DNA of 64,000 bases. Origin: Desulfosporosinus hippei DSM 8344 (lineage in GTDB: Bacteria; Bacillota; Desulfitobacteriia; Desulfitobacteriales; Desulfitobacteriaceae). The DNA is taken from positions 331,169 to 395,168 of the forward strand of contig NZ_FNCP01000001.1 of assembly GCF_900100785.1 (NCBI RefSeq). The letters are read 5' to 3'. Within the stretch, counting starts at the first letter, position 1. The number at the start of each line of letters is the position of its first letter. Shown here piece after piece: positions 9,309 through 18,770 of this stretch. A model generated the notes under the pieces. It was not told where the DNA came from and searched no databases. It was given only the letters and a program-made list of their open reading frames with translations. The translations under genes were made by a program, and so were the position numbers.

Positions 9309-11114
9309 CTAGTCTTCGATCTGTAATACGGCCATAAAAGCATCTTGGGGAATTTCTACGTTACCCACTTGCTTCATACGCTTTTTCCCAGCCTTTTGCT
9401 TTTCCAGGAGTTTTCGTTTACGGGAAATGTCTCCCCCATAGCATTTAGACAAGACATCTTTTCTCATGGCATTAACGGTTTCACGAGCAATAACTCTACT
9501 GCCAATTACAGACTGGATAGGAATTTCAAACATGTGCCTAGGAATAATGCCGCGAAGCTTTTCGACAAGCTTCCTGCCACGATTGTATGACTTGGCGCGG
9601 TGCACGATAAACGAAAGGGCATCTACCATTTCCCCATTTAAAAGGATATCTATTTTAACAAGATCTGTTTCCTTATAGCCCGATAGTTCATAATCCAAAG
9701 AAGCATACCCTTTAGTTCTCGACTTCAATTGATCAAAATAATCAAAAACTATCTCACTTAGAGGAAGCTCATAAATCAGTCTTACCCGGCTCGTTGACAC
9801 ATAATCCATATTACAATAGGCTCCGCGCTTTTCTTGATTGAGTTCCATAATCGCACCAACATACTCAGACGGAACCAAAATAGTAGCCTTAACAATGGGC
9901 TCTTCGATACTGACAATCTGATCAACTTTAGGGAGATTGGAGGGGTTATCGATACTCAAAACTTCCCCATGAACAGTATTAACCTTGTAAATTACACTGG
10001 GTGCCGTAGTGATCAAATTTAGATCATATTCCCGTTCTAATCGTTCCTGAATAATCTCCATGTGCAGCAGCCCCAGGAAACCGCAGCGAAATCCAAATCC
10101 CAAAGCAATGGAAGTCTCCGGCTCAAAAATCAAACTGGCATCGTTTAGATGGAGCTTTTCCAAAGAATCACGCAATTTATTATAATCGCTCGCCTCGACA
10201 GTATAGAGTCCACAAAAGACCATGGGAGTTGCCTTCCGATATCCGGGAAGTGCTTCAGACGCAGGCTTATCTGCATCCGTAATTGTATCCCCCACCTGGG
10301 TATCTTTAACATTCTTGATGCTGGCGGCAATAAATCCTACTTGACCAGCCTTGAGTTCGTCGACAATACGCATTGAAGGAGCAAAAACTCCAACTTCAGT
10401 TACCTCAAAGGATTTCCCGGTGGACATCATCTGCATTCTTGTCCCTTTAGCAACTCTTCCCTCAACAATTCTGACATAGGAAATAGCACCTTTATAGGCA
10501 TCAAACTTGGAGTCAAAAATTAAGGCTTTGAGAGGCGCTTCATCATCTCCTTGAGGAGGTGGCACCATGGTCACAATTCTCTCCAGGATCTCCTCAATCC
10601 CGATTCCCGTTTTTGCCGAAGCTAGAATAGCCTCACTGGCATCCAAGCCAATAACATCCTCTATCTCCTGTTTTACACGTTCAGGCTCTGCACTAGGCAG
10701 GTCAATCTTATTAATAACCGAGATCAGTTCCAGGTTGTTTTCTAAAGCTAAATAAACATTCGCTAAAGTCTGAGCCTCAATTCCTTGAACGGAATCGACA
10801 ACTAACAGGGCCCCTTCGCAAGCAGCTAAACTGCGGGATACCTCATAGGTAAAATCTACATGGCCCGGCGTGTCAATCAAATTAAGCTCGTAAACCTCGC
10901 CATCCTGAGCCTGATAACTTAAGCGAACTGCCTGCAGTTTAATTGTAATTCCACGTTCGCGTTCTAAATCCATGGAATCTAGGACTTGTGCTTCCATTTC
11001 CCGCTTAGTCAAAGCCCCAGTATATTCAATCAGTCGATCAGCTAAAGTAGATTTACCATGATCGATATGTGCAATAATCGAAAAATTACGGATACGTTGT
11101 GAAGCTTGCGCCAA
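9309..11114 (-). CDS. lepA: Elongation factor 4 (LepA)
   Basis: Ribosome-associated translational GTPase. The 601 residues contain G1 [15 protein letters not shown]2/RERGITI, G3 DTPGHVDF and G4 NKIDLP motifs, then EF-G-like domains and the LepA-specific C-terminal domain ending [14 protein letters not shown]. The start is a TTG at 11114 with GAGGGCAGG upstream. It is followed closely by hemW. The 337 bp upstream hold two palindromes but no gene. Confidence 0.97.
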   Translation of the reverse strand: MAQASQRIRNFSIIAHIDHGKSTLADRLIEYTGALTKREMEAQVLDSMDLERERGITIKLQAVRLSYQAQDGEVYELNLIDTPGHVDFTYEVSRSLAACEGALLVVDSVQGIEAQTLANVYLALENNLELISVINKIDLPSAEPERVKQEIEDVIGLDASEAILASAKTGIGIEEILERIVTMVPPPQGDDEAPLKALIFDSKFDAYKGAISYVRIVEGRVAKGTRMQMMSTGKSFEVTEVGVFAPSMRIVDELKAGQVGFIAASIKNVKDTQVGDTITDADKPASEALPGYRKATPMVFCGLYTVEASDYNKLRDSLEKLHLNDASLIFEPETSIALGFGFRCGFLGLLHMEIIQERLEREYDLNLITTAPSVIYKVNTVHGEVLSIDNPSNLPKVDQIVSIEEPIVKATILVPSEYVGAIMELNQEKRGAYCNMDYVSTSRVRLIYELPLSEIVFDYFDQLKSRTKGYASLDYELSGYKETDLVKIDILLNGEMVDALSFIVHRAKSYNRGRKLVEKLRGIIPRHMFEIPIQSVIGSRVIARETVNAMRKDVLSKCYGGDISRKRKLLEKQKAGKKRMKQVGNVEIPQDAFMAVLQIED

Positions 11115-11241
11115 GATCCTGCCCTCATTTCTATAATCAAGTTTAAAATTGAAACCTAGATATTCTAAACACTAATTATAACAGCTAAGAGGGGGATTTC
11201 GCAAGATTTCCTGAATAAACAAGGCATAATCAGTCTTCACA

Positions 11242-11275
11242 ACATAATAGGACCGACTAATCGGCCCTATTATGT
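11242..11275. repeat. Hairpin between lepA and the araC-type gene
   Basis: ACATAATAGG(A)CCGA pairs with TCGG(C)CCTATTATGT across a 3-base loop. There is no clear T tract on either strand, so it is a weak terminator candidate for the regulator gene at 11452, or an operator-like palindrome. Confidence 0.45.
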
Positions 11276-11354
11276 GAAATATGATAGTTTGTACTTATAT
11301 AATAGCTCTTGGACTTCCTGACTGAATCCGTACGTTACTCCTCCGTCGGGAAAA

Positions 11355-11433
11355 GAGGTCAAATTGTGCAGCGCTGCATAATTTGACCTCAACTCCAAGG
11401 GCAGGGTTTGTGATGCCAAAGGCTGTTTTTTCC
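11355..11433. repeat. Palindrome plus short sequence shared with 41251-41303
   Basis: GAGGTCAAATTGTGCAGC (11355-11372) is followed by its reverse complement with one G-T position (11373-11390). The adjacent stretch to 11433 (AACTCCA, GATGCCAAAGGCTGTTTT) aligns with 41251-41303, where a perfect 44-bp palindrome stands nearby. It ends 19 bp from the stop of the regulator gene. Both copies look like small non-coding repeats or remnants of the same element. Confidence 0.45.
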
Positions 11434-11451
11434 TGGCTAAACAAGAAACTT

Positions 11452-12339
11452 CTAATCACCGGAATTATTTCTTTTTAATACAGGTATCCATATCTCACTT
11501 CGAAATGTTGGTGAACTAACATCCTTATGCTCGTTCCATAAGATCTCCGGCCCTTGAATTTGTTCATAGTTTGAGGATGGAAACCACTCGGAGTAAATCC
11601 GCCCCCAAATGTTTTGCAAAGTTTCCGGGAAGGGCCCTACTGCTTCAAATACCGCCCAAGTTGAGGCAGCAACATCAAGTTGGGTCAAGTTCTCCGGGCA
11701 CTCCTGAGATGTTGCCACCCCAATATAATGATCCAGCTCTCCTTTTTCCTCCATTCGTCCAGAAGAGAAGTTCACGGATGCACTAATCAGGCCTAAGGGC
11801 TCGATATCAGAAAGAGCCTTCATCTGATTGATCTTCTCAAGATTTAAGCTTTGCCACATGGCGGCAATTTCCGGATTAACCCCGTGGAATATTATCGGAA
11901 CCCTCTTCTTAATACCTACTATGTGAAAATCCCCTTTTTCTTCGATGCGATAGTTCATTTCATTGCCCCCTTTAATTGATAATTGGAAGGTCATCCTTGG
12001 AAAGGCTTTTAATGATTGGCCATTGTTTTTAGCTTCTGACGGTGTTACCCCATGCAAGTTTTGAAATGCTCTTGTAAAAGAGTCCGGAGAGCTGTAGCCA
12101 TATTTCAAGGCAACATCAATAATTTTTGTATTCCCATGCCTCAGTTCAAAAGCAGCCAGGGTTAAGCGTCGGCGGCGGATGTACTCTGATAAAGTAACAC
12201 CTGCCAGATAGGAAAACATTCGTGTGAAATGATATTCAGAGCAAAAAGCCAGCCTGGCTACTTCTTTAAAGTCAATATCCTCGGTGAGGTTTTCTTCAAT
12301 ATATTCAAGGGCTCCATTCATATTTTTTAGCAAATCCAT
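11452..12339 (-). CDS. AraC-family regulator with GyrI-like effector domain
   Basis: A 295-residue transcription factor. Residues 8-106 form two AraC helix-turn-helix motifs ([20 protein letters not shown] and [20 protein letters not shown]). Residues from about 126 match the GyrI/SOUL-like small-molecule-binding fold, with [19 protein letters not shown] and the usual end EIWIPV. The combination resembles Rob/BmrR-type sensors of lipophilic compounds; the ligand cannot be predicted. AAAGGAGGTCAGCACC precedes ATG. It appears to stand alone, with no obvious target operon beside it. Confidence 0.88.
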   Translation of the reverse strand: MDLLKNMNGALEYIEENLTEDIDFKEVARLAFCSEYHFTRMFSYLAGVTLSEYIRRRRLTLAAFELRHGNTKIIDVALKYGYSSPDSFTRAFQNLHGVTPSEAKNNGQSLKAFPRMTFQLSIKGGNEMNYRIEEKGDFHIVGIKKRVPIIFHGVNPEIAAMWQSLNLEKINQMKALSDIEPLGLISASVNFSSGRMEEKGELDHYIGVATSQECPENLTQLDVAASTWAVFEAVGPFPETLQNIWGRIYSEWFPSSNYEQIQGPEILWNEHKDVSSPTFRSEIWIPVLKRNNSGD

Positions 12340-12570
12340 GGTGCTGACCTCCTTTCAAGAATAGAATAGCAGAAATGAATTGAGACTATCCGACACTTCA
12401 TGCCCCAATATGTAGGTCTAAATCCATTTTGACCGATAACACCTATATTATGTTCAAGTTAAGTTTAAAGTGTAAAAGTTTAAATTCCAAATTCTATAAT
12501 TTATAAATCGATGGATAATATAAGCCCTGCGAAAACTTTGTCCCTAAAAATCAAAGTAATATTTCGATTA

Positions 12571-12612
12571 AAAAACGGTCTTTTCCACTGTCGAGTGGAA
12601 GAGACCGTTTTT
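12571..12612. terminator. Bidirectional terminator after fchA
   Basis: AAAAACGGTCT-TTTCCAC pairs with GTGGAA-GAGACCGTTTTT. Runs of A and T on both sides allow termination in both directions. It lies about 80 bp downstream of the fchA stop. The rest of 12340-12693 shows nothing further. Confidence 0.85.
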
Positions 12613-12693
12613 GCTTTGATAGTTAGATATGTGAAATGTGGGATGTGAAACCAAGACTTAAAGTTTTCGGACGACCTCTTGCTATAGCCTGCC

Positions 12694-13320
12694 TTACCCA
12701 ATGACTTCTTTAGCTTTGTCTAATATCAAATGATAAGTCTTATCCGCCTCTGCTTGCAGCTCTGTAAACTTAGCTCTAATACTTTGGAGAAACTCCTCAT
12801 CTTTGATTGAACCCAGATTAATCTTAACGTTGAAAATCGCCCCCTGAAAGCCTGCATAAGCTGTAACTCCAGAAACTGAAGCATCGCAGGCAGTGTTGGG
12901 ATTTCCGATTGTCAGGACTCTGATCGAAAGTTGCAAAACCTCAAGGCAACACTCCGCAACCTTAAGGGGCAGAAGAGTTGCTTGAATAGTAGCCTCCTGG
13001 ATCTTTTCTGACCTATGAGCTTTCTCAGCTTCAGTCTCCTTAGGCAATTTATAGGCCTTCATGACTTCATTAAAAGCATCCGTATCCAGATCAACATATT
13101 CTAACAAACGATTCTTTAAAACAATCCCTTTTTCTTTTATTTGGACAATCTCCTCTTGAACACTGCTAAATTTGGGCTTTCCTTCTGTGAAATTACAAAC
13201 CATTAAACTTAAAGCTGCACCTAAAGATCCAACCAAGGCCGCCGCACTTCCGCCTCCGGGAGCCGGCGAATTGCTCCCTAACTCTTCCACAAATTCACTG
13301 ACCCTCTTGTCAATTAACAA
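12694..13320 (-). CDS. fchA: Formiminotetrahydrofolate cyclodeaminase
   Basis: Converts 5-formimino-THF to 5,10-methenyl-THF and ammonia. The 208 residues match the FTCD_C family: GSNSPAPGGGSAAALVGSLGA near the N-terminus is the family signature (in two parts GSNSPAPGGGS and AAALVGS), and NPNTACDASVSG follows in the second half. TTG at 13320 is the start, since GGGGGGAG stands just upstream. It follows ftcD by 15 bp, and together they pass the formimino group of histidine to folate. Confidence 0.93.
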   Translation of the reverse strand: MLIDKRVSEFVEELGSNSPAPGGGSAAALVGSLGAALSLMVCNFTEGKPKFSSVQEEIVQIKEKGIVLKNRLLEYVDLDTDAFNEVMKAYKLPKETEAEKAHRSEKIQEATIQATLLPLKVAECCLEVLQLSIRVLTIGNPNTACDASVSGVTAYAGFQGAIFNVKINLGSIKDEEFLQSIRAKFTELQAEADKTYHLILDKAKEVIG

Positions 13321-13335
13321 TATTCTCCCCCCATT

Positions 13336-14235
13336 TCAGTCTTCAACTAAGTTTTCTTCAAAAACCTGCTTCCGATCAAAGTTTTCTAAGCGTAAATAAA
13401 ACTCAGCAACATCCAAAAGGGCCTGCATAGGAGTCACACCGATTAACTCACTGCCAATAACATTGACACCGTACCGTGCTGCCTCGGATTTAACAGTCTC
13501 AAAAACTCGGTACAAAGGTGTGCCGGTGTAATTAACCATGTTAATCGATACCTGCGCCACATCCCGATCCTCTAACATGACCCCCATGGCTCGAACATAT
13601 TTAAATCCGCCTTTAACCTCTCGGATAGAATCAGCAATCTTTTTAGCAATGCTGAGATCATTGGTACCCAGATTAATATTATAGGCCACCAAAAACTGCC
13701 GTGCCCCAACGACAGTAGCTCCGGCGGTAGGATGCATCTTCGGCTGCCCATAATCAGGATGGCGCTCCGGTTGGCTGATCGCTTCTTTTAACCCTTCGTA
13801 CTCTCCTTTTCTCACATCAGGGAGCCTTCTTCTGCCGGGAACTCGGGCAGCCTCTTCGTATAAGTAGACAGGAATATCCAACTTACTCGCAATTTCCGAA
13901 CCCAGCTCATTAGCTAATTGTATGCATTCCTCCATGCTAATTTCTTTGACCGGTATGAAGGGAATTACGTCCGTCGCCCCAACCCGGGGATGTCCTCCTT
14001 GCTGTTGCTCCATATCAATCAATTCGCAAGCCTTAGCACAAGCATTGAAGGCTGCTAGCTTAACACTTTGGGGCTCTCCCACAAAGGTCACAACTGTCCG
14101 ATTATGACTGGCATCAGGCTTAACATCCAGAAGCTTTACCCCCTTGACCTGCTTGACCTCGGATACAATAGCCTCAATCACCTCCGGACGACGACCCTCA
14201 CTAAAATTTGGCACGCATTCAACGAGTTTTCCCAT
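13336..14235 (-). CDS. ftcD: Glutamate formimidoyltransferase
   Basis: Transfers the formimino group of N-formimino-L-glutamate to tetrahydrofolate, releasing glutamate. The 299 residues begin with GKLVECVPNFSEGRRPEVI, typical of the family, and contain DASHNRTVVTFVG and GGHPRVGATDVIPFIPV. As in many bacteria the transferase is a separate protein from the cyclodeaminase. Here it links with hutI (53973) and hutU (56609), which lie 40 kb away, to complete urocanate breakdown. Confidence 0.95.
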   Translation of the reverse strand: MGKLVECVPNFSEGRRPEVIEAIVSEVKQVKGVKLLDVKPDASHNRTVVTFVGEPQSVKLAAFNACAKACELIDMEQQQGGHPRVGATDVIPFIPVKEISMEECIQLANELGSEIASKLDIPVYLYEEAARVPGRRRLPDVRKGEYEGLKEAISQPERHPDYGQPKMHPTAGATVVGARQFLVAYNINLGTNDLSIAKKIADSIREVKGGFKYVRAMGVMLEDRDVAQVSINMVNYTGTPLYRVFETVKSEAARYGVNVIGSELIGVTPMQALLDVAEFYLRLENFDRKQVFEENLVED

Positions 14236-14270
14236 TCATTTTACCCCTCTCTAATTCAGTGACTTCCTGA

Positions 14271-14389
14271 TTATGTAATAGAAAGCTTCAGTAAAGCAAC
14301 TCCAGTTAAGACAAGTATAACTCCAATAATTTTACGTATCAAATTCTATGGTTCTTTGAGAACAACAATTTCATGATTATTGTAATAAC
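14271..14389 (-). pseudogene. C-terminal remnant of a DMT/EamA-type transporter
   Basis: One frame reads YYNNHEIVVLKEP, a TAG, then NLIRKIIGVILVLTGVALL and KLSIT before TAA. The LKEP...IGVILVLTGVALL pattern is typical of the last helix of drug/metabolite transporters. No start or upstream part remains, and a stop interrupts it. It lies between ftcD and the nif terminator and is probably a relic of a deleted gene. Confidence 0.55.
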
Positions 14390-14443
14390 CGGTCTGGGCA
14401 CTTTCGAAAAAATAGGGTTCAATTGTCCAATTCAACGGTAAAT

Positions 14444-14491
14444 GACAAAAACCTTCTTTACAAGCTTGGTGCTTAAAAGAAGGTTTTTGTC
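14444..14491 (-). terminator. Terminator of the nif operon
   Basis: A 16-bp stem, GACAAAAACCTTCTTT with AAAGAAGGTTTTTGTC, and a 16-base loop, starting 15 bp after the nifV stop, with T-rich sequence at its 3' side on the minus strand. Confidence 0.8.
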
Positions 14492-14506
14492 GCATCTTTT
14501 GTTCTA

Positions 14507-15622
14507 TCATGAGCTCAACACAATTCCTAGGATTTCCTCTTCCTCCAGAGGTCTATCTAACTGGTCTATTTTATCAAGGGTCTTATTTAGAAGTTGATTC
14601 ACAGTCTCTTGATCATGGGCCATTCCCCTGGATTTCAGGAGCCATACCACATTCTTAAACTTTGTCTGTTTACCAAAGGAGGTGGAATGCTTTCTGCCTA
14701 CACTTTCCGGTGGAAAGGTTTGATAATTAGCAAAGTCCTTCTGGATTCCGTCAATGTGTATCGACGATGTATGAGTGAAGACGTCCGCCCCAATAATGGG
14801 TTTGGCCCGTGGGACTACACGGCCGGCGGCGGAACTAACCATTAAAGCAATTGAATTTAACCGTTTTAGATCTAGCTTCACCTCTTGCTTGAGACTATAT
14901 TTCAGGGCAACAGCAACCTCCTCAAGGGCTGAATTTCCCGCTCTCTCCCCTAATCCTCCCACTGTGACACTGACTGCTTTAAAGCCTGCCTGGACTGCGG
15001 CCAGAGAATTTGCCGTGGCCATCCCTAAATCGTTATGGGCGTGGAATTCTAAAGGAATCTTCGAGGATCTGGCTAAATCTTGCAGCTTGAAGAAAACATT
15101 CAAAGGTTCCATGACCCCCAAGGTATCTGCAAATCGAATTCGATCAACTCCTAACTTCTCAGCCTCCGAAATGATCTCTTTTAAAAAATCCAAATCTGCT
15201 CGACTGGCATCTTCCAGTCCCAGCACAATATAACCGACTTCTTTTTTAGCTTCACTGACACATTGACCCATTTGCTCAAGAAGCCAAGCCCGATCCTTTC
15301 TTAGTTTATGCTTAATTTGCTGTTCTGAGGTAGGAAGGGAAATCGCAACTCCCTCAACCCCCGTTCGATAACTGGCCAGGAGATCTGCTTGAACAACTCG
15401 ATTCCAAGTAATTAAACGCACCGGCAAATTCAAAGCTACCAGCTGAGAAATTTTCTTAGCTTCTGAACTGCCCATGGCTGGAACTCCTACTTCCAACTCA
15501 TCGATGCCGGCATCCGCCAAAGCCCGGGCAATCATTTCTTTCTCCGGCCCATTAAATGAAACTCCCGGAGCCTGCTCACCATCTCTTAAGGTTGTATCAC
15601 ATAATAATACCCGCTGCTCCAT
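14507..15622 (-). CDS. nifV: Homocitrate synthase NifV
   Basis: Condenses acetyl-CoA and 2-oxoglutarate to homocitrate, the organic ligand of FeMo-co. MEQRVLLCDTTLRDGEQAPG is the usual DRE-TIM metallolyase start. FHAHNDLGMATANSL contributes metal-binding histidines, and GLGERAGNSALEEV is the signature near residue 225. I chose ATG 15622 (371 residues) because the longer frame would overlap nifB and adds a non-family N-terminus. It is the last gene of the nif operon. Confidence 0.93.
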   Translation of the reverse strand: MEQRVLLCDTTLRDGEQAPGVSFNGPEKEMIARALADAGIDELEVGVPAMGSSEAKKISQLVALNLPVRLITWNRVVQADLLASYRTGVEGVAISLPTSEQQIKHKLRKDRAWLLEQMGQCVSEAKKEVGYIVLGLEDASRADLDFLKEIISEAEKLGVDRIRFADTLGVMEPLNVFFKLQDLARSSKIPLEFHAHNDLGMATANSLAAVQAGFKAVSVTVGGLGERAGNSALEEVAVALKYSLKQEVKLDLKRLNSIALMVSSAAGRVVPRAKPIIGADVFTHTSSIHIDGIQKDFANYQTFPPESVGRKHSTSFGKQTKFKNVVWLLKSRGMAHDQETVNQLLNKTLDKIDQLDRPLEEEEILGIVLSS

Positions 15623-15645
15623 CTTAAATAACTCCTTTTTAGTTT

Positions 15646-16482
15646 TTAGACTAAGCCGATGGCATCTGCCCGGCATTGTTGACAATGCATCATTTGCGGG
15701 AGAATAGAAGACAGAACGCTGCGATAATTCTTAATCAATTCAATCGGGGGGGCTGCTTTGTGAGCAAGTTTTCCTTGAGGGATCAAGGGCAGTAAATTAT
15801 GGATATGGGCTCCTCTCTTTTTAACATCTAAAGCCAAACTATATAATAAATGCTCATTGATACCCGGCATAACCACCGTATTAACTTTTATAGTCATTCC
15901 GGCTTTGGCTGCCAGCTCCAGTCCAAGTAATTGATTATGGATCAGCACTCTGGCCCCACTGGGTCCAATCATAGTTTTCCCTTGCCAACGGACATGGCTG
16001 TATATCTTAGACCCCACCTGCTCATCCAGTGTATTAATCGTCACAGTAACATGAGAAACCCCAATATCCACTAATTCAGCTATTTTTTCCGGTAAGAGAA
16101 GCCCATTGGAACTCAAACAAAGAATCATATCCGGGAAGTTCTCTTTCACCTTCCTCAAAGTTTTAAAGGTTTCCTCATTAGCTAAGGGTTCTCCCGGTCC
16201 GGCAATCCCTACAACCGTTAATTGCGATCCAATGGCAGAGGATTTTGCCTTAAGGACTGTTTCAATGGCTTCATCTGAATTAATAACCTTACTGGTTACT
16301 CCTGGGCGGGACTCATTAGCACAATCAAATTTACGCACACAATAATTGCAGGAAATATTACACTCCGGGGCCACTGCTAAGTGTATTCGACCGGTTTTCC
16401 CGTGCCCTGAAGGTGAGAAACAAGGATGTCCTTGATTTAAATTTGAGCCGGCCATGTTTGCATGATTGCATTCTCTATGCAT
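15646..16482 (-). CDS. nifB: NifB, FeMo-co core (NifB-co) synthase
   Basis: Radical SAM enzyme that fuses two 4Fe-4S clusters and inserts carbide to form the 8Fe core of FeMo-co. The N-terminal part has HPCFSPSGHGKTGRIHLAVA, then CNISCNYC as the CxxxCxxC SAM cluster and DCANESRPGV. The C-terminus ends with CQQCRADAIGL. At about 278 residues it is the short type without the fused NifX-like domain; nifX is encoded separately nearby. ATG 16482 is preferred because GGGAGAG stands 6 bases upstream. Confidence 0.96.
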   Translation of the reverse strand: MHRECNHANMAGSNLNQGHPCFSPSGHGKTGRIHLAVAPECNISCNYCVRKFDCANESRPGVTSKVINSDEAIETVLKAKSSAIGSQLTVVGIAGPGEPLANEETFKTLRKVKENFPDMILCLSSNGLLLPEKIAELVDIGVSHVTVTINTLDEQVGSKIYSHVRWQGKTMIGPSGARVLIHNQLLGLELAAKAGMTIKVNTVVMPGINEHLLYSLALDVKKRGAHIHNLLPLIPQGKLAHKAAPPIELIKNYRSVLSSILPQMMHCQQCRADAIGLV

Positions 16483-16598
16483 ATTAATCTCTCCCATCGT
16501 TCATTTATTTTGTAATCTAACTCTCTCTTCAATAGTTATTTGTTTGTCATCATGCACACCTGGCCATTTATAGGCGAACCTTTGCACGTCACTTCCAA

Positions 16599-16868
16599 TT
16601 AAGCAGTTTTCGGTTTAAATGAGTACGCTCGGCGAACGCAAACCCTGCCGCAAGCTTGACAACCAATACATTGATCCTTGTTAACAATCTTCGCAACATA
16701 GCGCTCCGTCCCCTCATCATCTTCAAAGCTTTCTATCCCTAAGCATTCTTGCCCACAAAGTTTTACACATCGCCCACATCCTAAACAGACATCTTTGTTG
16801 ATTTCTTCCACATATTGGGGTGTCCAGGGCATTTCCCCAAAGGTTCTATACGTCAAAACCTCGCTCAA
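16599..16868 (-). CDS. Nif-associated 2[4Fe-4S] ferredoxin (FdxB-like)
   Basis: An 89-residue bacterial-type ferredoxin with two cluster motifs, CLGCGRCVKLC and CIGCQACGRVC. The first is followed by GQEC and an acidic insertion (ESFEDDEGTERY), as in the nif-specific ferredoxin III family. It sits between nifX and nifB, so supplying electrons or clusters for cofactor assembly is likely. The start is a TTG at 16868 with AAAAGGAGATG upstream. Confidence 0.88.
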   Translation of the reverse strand: MSEVLTYRTFGEMPWTPQYVEEINKDVCLGCGRCVKLCGQECLGIESFEDDEGTERYVAKIVNKDQCIGCQACGRVCVRRAYSFKPKTA

Positions 16869-16964
16869 ATTCTGCTCATCTCCTTTTAGTAATTAGAATA
16901 TTTATGCTTGTAAGGCAACCTCCAAATTTGGGAAACTCCAATCTTAAAGGGCTTGCTAAGACTC

Positions 16965-17432
16965 CTAACTTTGGCTGTGTCCTAATTTCTTTTGCAGCCA
17001 AGGCGGCAGTCTCTTGGATTGCAGTAATTTATTGACCTTGATTAATTCCTCTTCAATAGGAGTTCCTTCCGTCACTTTTAACGGATGAATCCCACTTTGA
17101 ACCAGCCGGGCCGCTGCCGGACCACCAATCTGAGTGCAATACACGATTGCACAGCGGTTAAGCATTTTGATCCGAACGTCAACCTTATCTTCGGATTCTT
17201 CCATATCCTCAGCCTTAAGAGATGTATGGATAATTCCTTGCGGGCTGTCTGTGAATTTATACATTTCAAAGGCTGGGGATGAAGCAAAATGCGAGTCAAT
17301 TGTTTTTCCGTCGCTGCTGGCAAAGGCTATTAACATACCTTGACCCTCCTCGAAAACCATATTGTCTCCTTCTACCTTCTTGATTACTGGTGTCATATCA
17401 GCAATTTGTCCTTCATTTAAATGGCTTTTCAT
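16965..17432 (-). CDS. nifX: NifX-type FeMo-co carrier protein
   Basis: A 155-residue member of the dinitrogenase iron-molybdenum cofactor family, which binds NifB-co or VK cluster during cofactor maturation. MLIAFASSDGKTIDSHFASSP is the family opening (given here in full, 20 residues from L), and VYCTQIGGPAAARLVQSGIHP is the glycine-rich middle signature. It has a 30-residue N-terminal extension before the domain. Its place between nifN and the ferredoxin gene fits the nifENX assembly unit. Confidence 0.9.
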   Translation of the reverse strand: MKSHLNEGQIADMTPVIKKVEGDNMVFEEGQGMLIAFASSDGKTIDSHFASSPAFEMYKFTDSPQGIIHTSLKAEDMEESEDKVDVRIKMLNRCAIVYCTQIGGPAAARLVQSGIHPLKVTEGTPIEEELIKVNKLLQSKRLPPWLQKKLGHSQS

Positions 17433-17462
17433 CCTATTTATACCTTTAACCTTAGGCCCTTT

Positions 17463-18770
17463 CTAACTTAATGAATTTAAAGTGTCAAAAAGAAATAACT
17501 GAGTTCCCTGATATCCGATCCAACATTTTTGCGGATAACCGGCTCGATCAAAGACCGGCAGCCCTGCTCTGAGGTGAGGAATCTTAAGGGCCCCTGCCGC
17601 TTGACGACCGTTGGAATTGGCGATTATCAGATTACTCTGCCCAGCCCTTTCCTCAAGGGTTTCCAGATCCCCCACTTCAATGGGGATTGGCAGAGCCGGA
17701 GTGTTACCCGCTCCCAATGATGCCGCTAAAGCTACAGAAATTTCCGAACCCACCTCCACTAAACAGGAACCCAAACTATACAAAAGATCCATTTCTAAAG
17801 CTATGGCCACCTTTTGCCCTCCCAAGGCGTCATGATAATCTGCCAGGGTATCCAGCAAGCGGCTTCTTTGCCGGAGAAGCTTCTCCGGAATTTCCTTACC
17901 CGAAATTTCCGCCAGTGTCAGGATAAATTTATCAGTTGCTGTTAAGCCCGTTAAGGATGGGAAATTAACATGAGGAACTCCAAAGGTGTTCTTCAGAAAC
18001 TCGCCGGACTTCCCCATACTTAAGCCGAAGGAAAAACAAGCCTTACATTCCGGTAAACGTTGGAACTCTTCCAGCAGCGTTCCGCCTTGAACCACCGGAG
18101 CCGCCTCCAGTTCCGCATGCCCATCCAAAGAAATCGAAAGATCCGGAACTGTAATCACCTTATACCCAAAACTGCTTACAATTTCTTTAAGTTCATCAAC
18201 ATCCCCTGGAGTGAGATGACAACCGGGCAAAAGTATTACTGAAGGGATTTCAGCTCCATCCGCCGTCCGAATACCCTTAAACTTACCTGGCCCATAATTG
18301 GACTGTCCCGCTAAGGTCATAAGCAAGGCTTCCACTGTTCGCTGATACCCCTCTTGCATAGACCCGATATAGTCAGGTGTCCCGGCTAAAACCACCGGCA
18401 AATCCTGCAAATCCGGTCGTTCCGTGCGCAAACTCGCCAGAGCACTTACCATGTCATCCCCATAGGTTTCAGTGAGCCCGGAACTCATAACTCCGATGAT
18501 TTGGGGCTTATATTTATCAGCAGCCACAGCAATTCCCTTTTTCAGATGATCCCAACCGCCGAAGATTACCGACTCTTCCAAAAGAGCTGTTGAATTAAGA
18601 GGAATGGGTTCTTTATAGTGTCTGGAAAGCTGCAAGCGAATAAAGGAAGAGCATCCTTGAGAGCCATGCAATAAAGCAAGTAGCCCGTTGACGCCCAGGT
18701 AAGCCAAAGTGGCACCTAAAGCAGGACTGTTTTTTTGTGGGTTGCCATTATAATGTCTGAGCTTTGTCAT
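17463..18770 (-). CDS. nifN: NifN, FeMo-co assembly scaffold beta subunit
   Basis: Partner of NifE in the scaffold on which the precursor is matured with Mo and homocitrate. GSQGCSSFIRLQLSRHYKEP matches the NifK/NifN family, and LEESVIFGGWDHL follows. The ATG at 18770 gives 435 residues with GAGAGGGTG upstream; a GTG at 18782 is possible. Either start overlaps the nifE end, which suggests translational coupling. The C-terminus contains the usual GxxxA-rich region (IIANSNGRQAAGAL). Confidence 0.93.
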   Translation of the reverse strand: MTKLRHYNGNPQKNSPALGATLAYLGVNGLLALLHGSQGCSSFIRLQLSRHYKEPIPLNSTALLEESVIFGGWDHLKKGIAVAADKYKPQIIGVMSSGLTETYGDDMVSALASLRTERPDLQDLPVVLAGTPDYIGSMQEGYQRTVEALLMTLAGQSNYGPGKFKGIRTADGAEIPSVILLPGCHLTPGDVDELKEIVSSFGYKVITVPDLSISLDGHAELEAAPVVQGGTLLEEFQRLPECKACFSFGLSMGKSGEFLKNTFGVPHVNFPSLTGLTATDKFILTLAEISGKEIPEKLLRQRSRLLDTLADYHDALGGQKVAIALEMDLLYSLGSCLVEVGSEISVALAASLGAGNTPALPIPIEVGDLETLEERAGQSNLIIANSNGRQAAGALKIPHLRAGLPVFDRAGYPQKCWIGYQGTQLFLFDTLNSLS

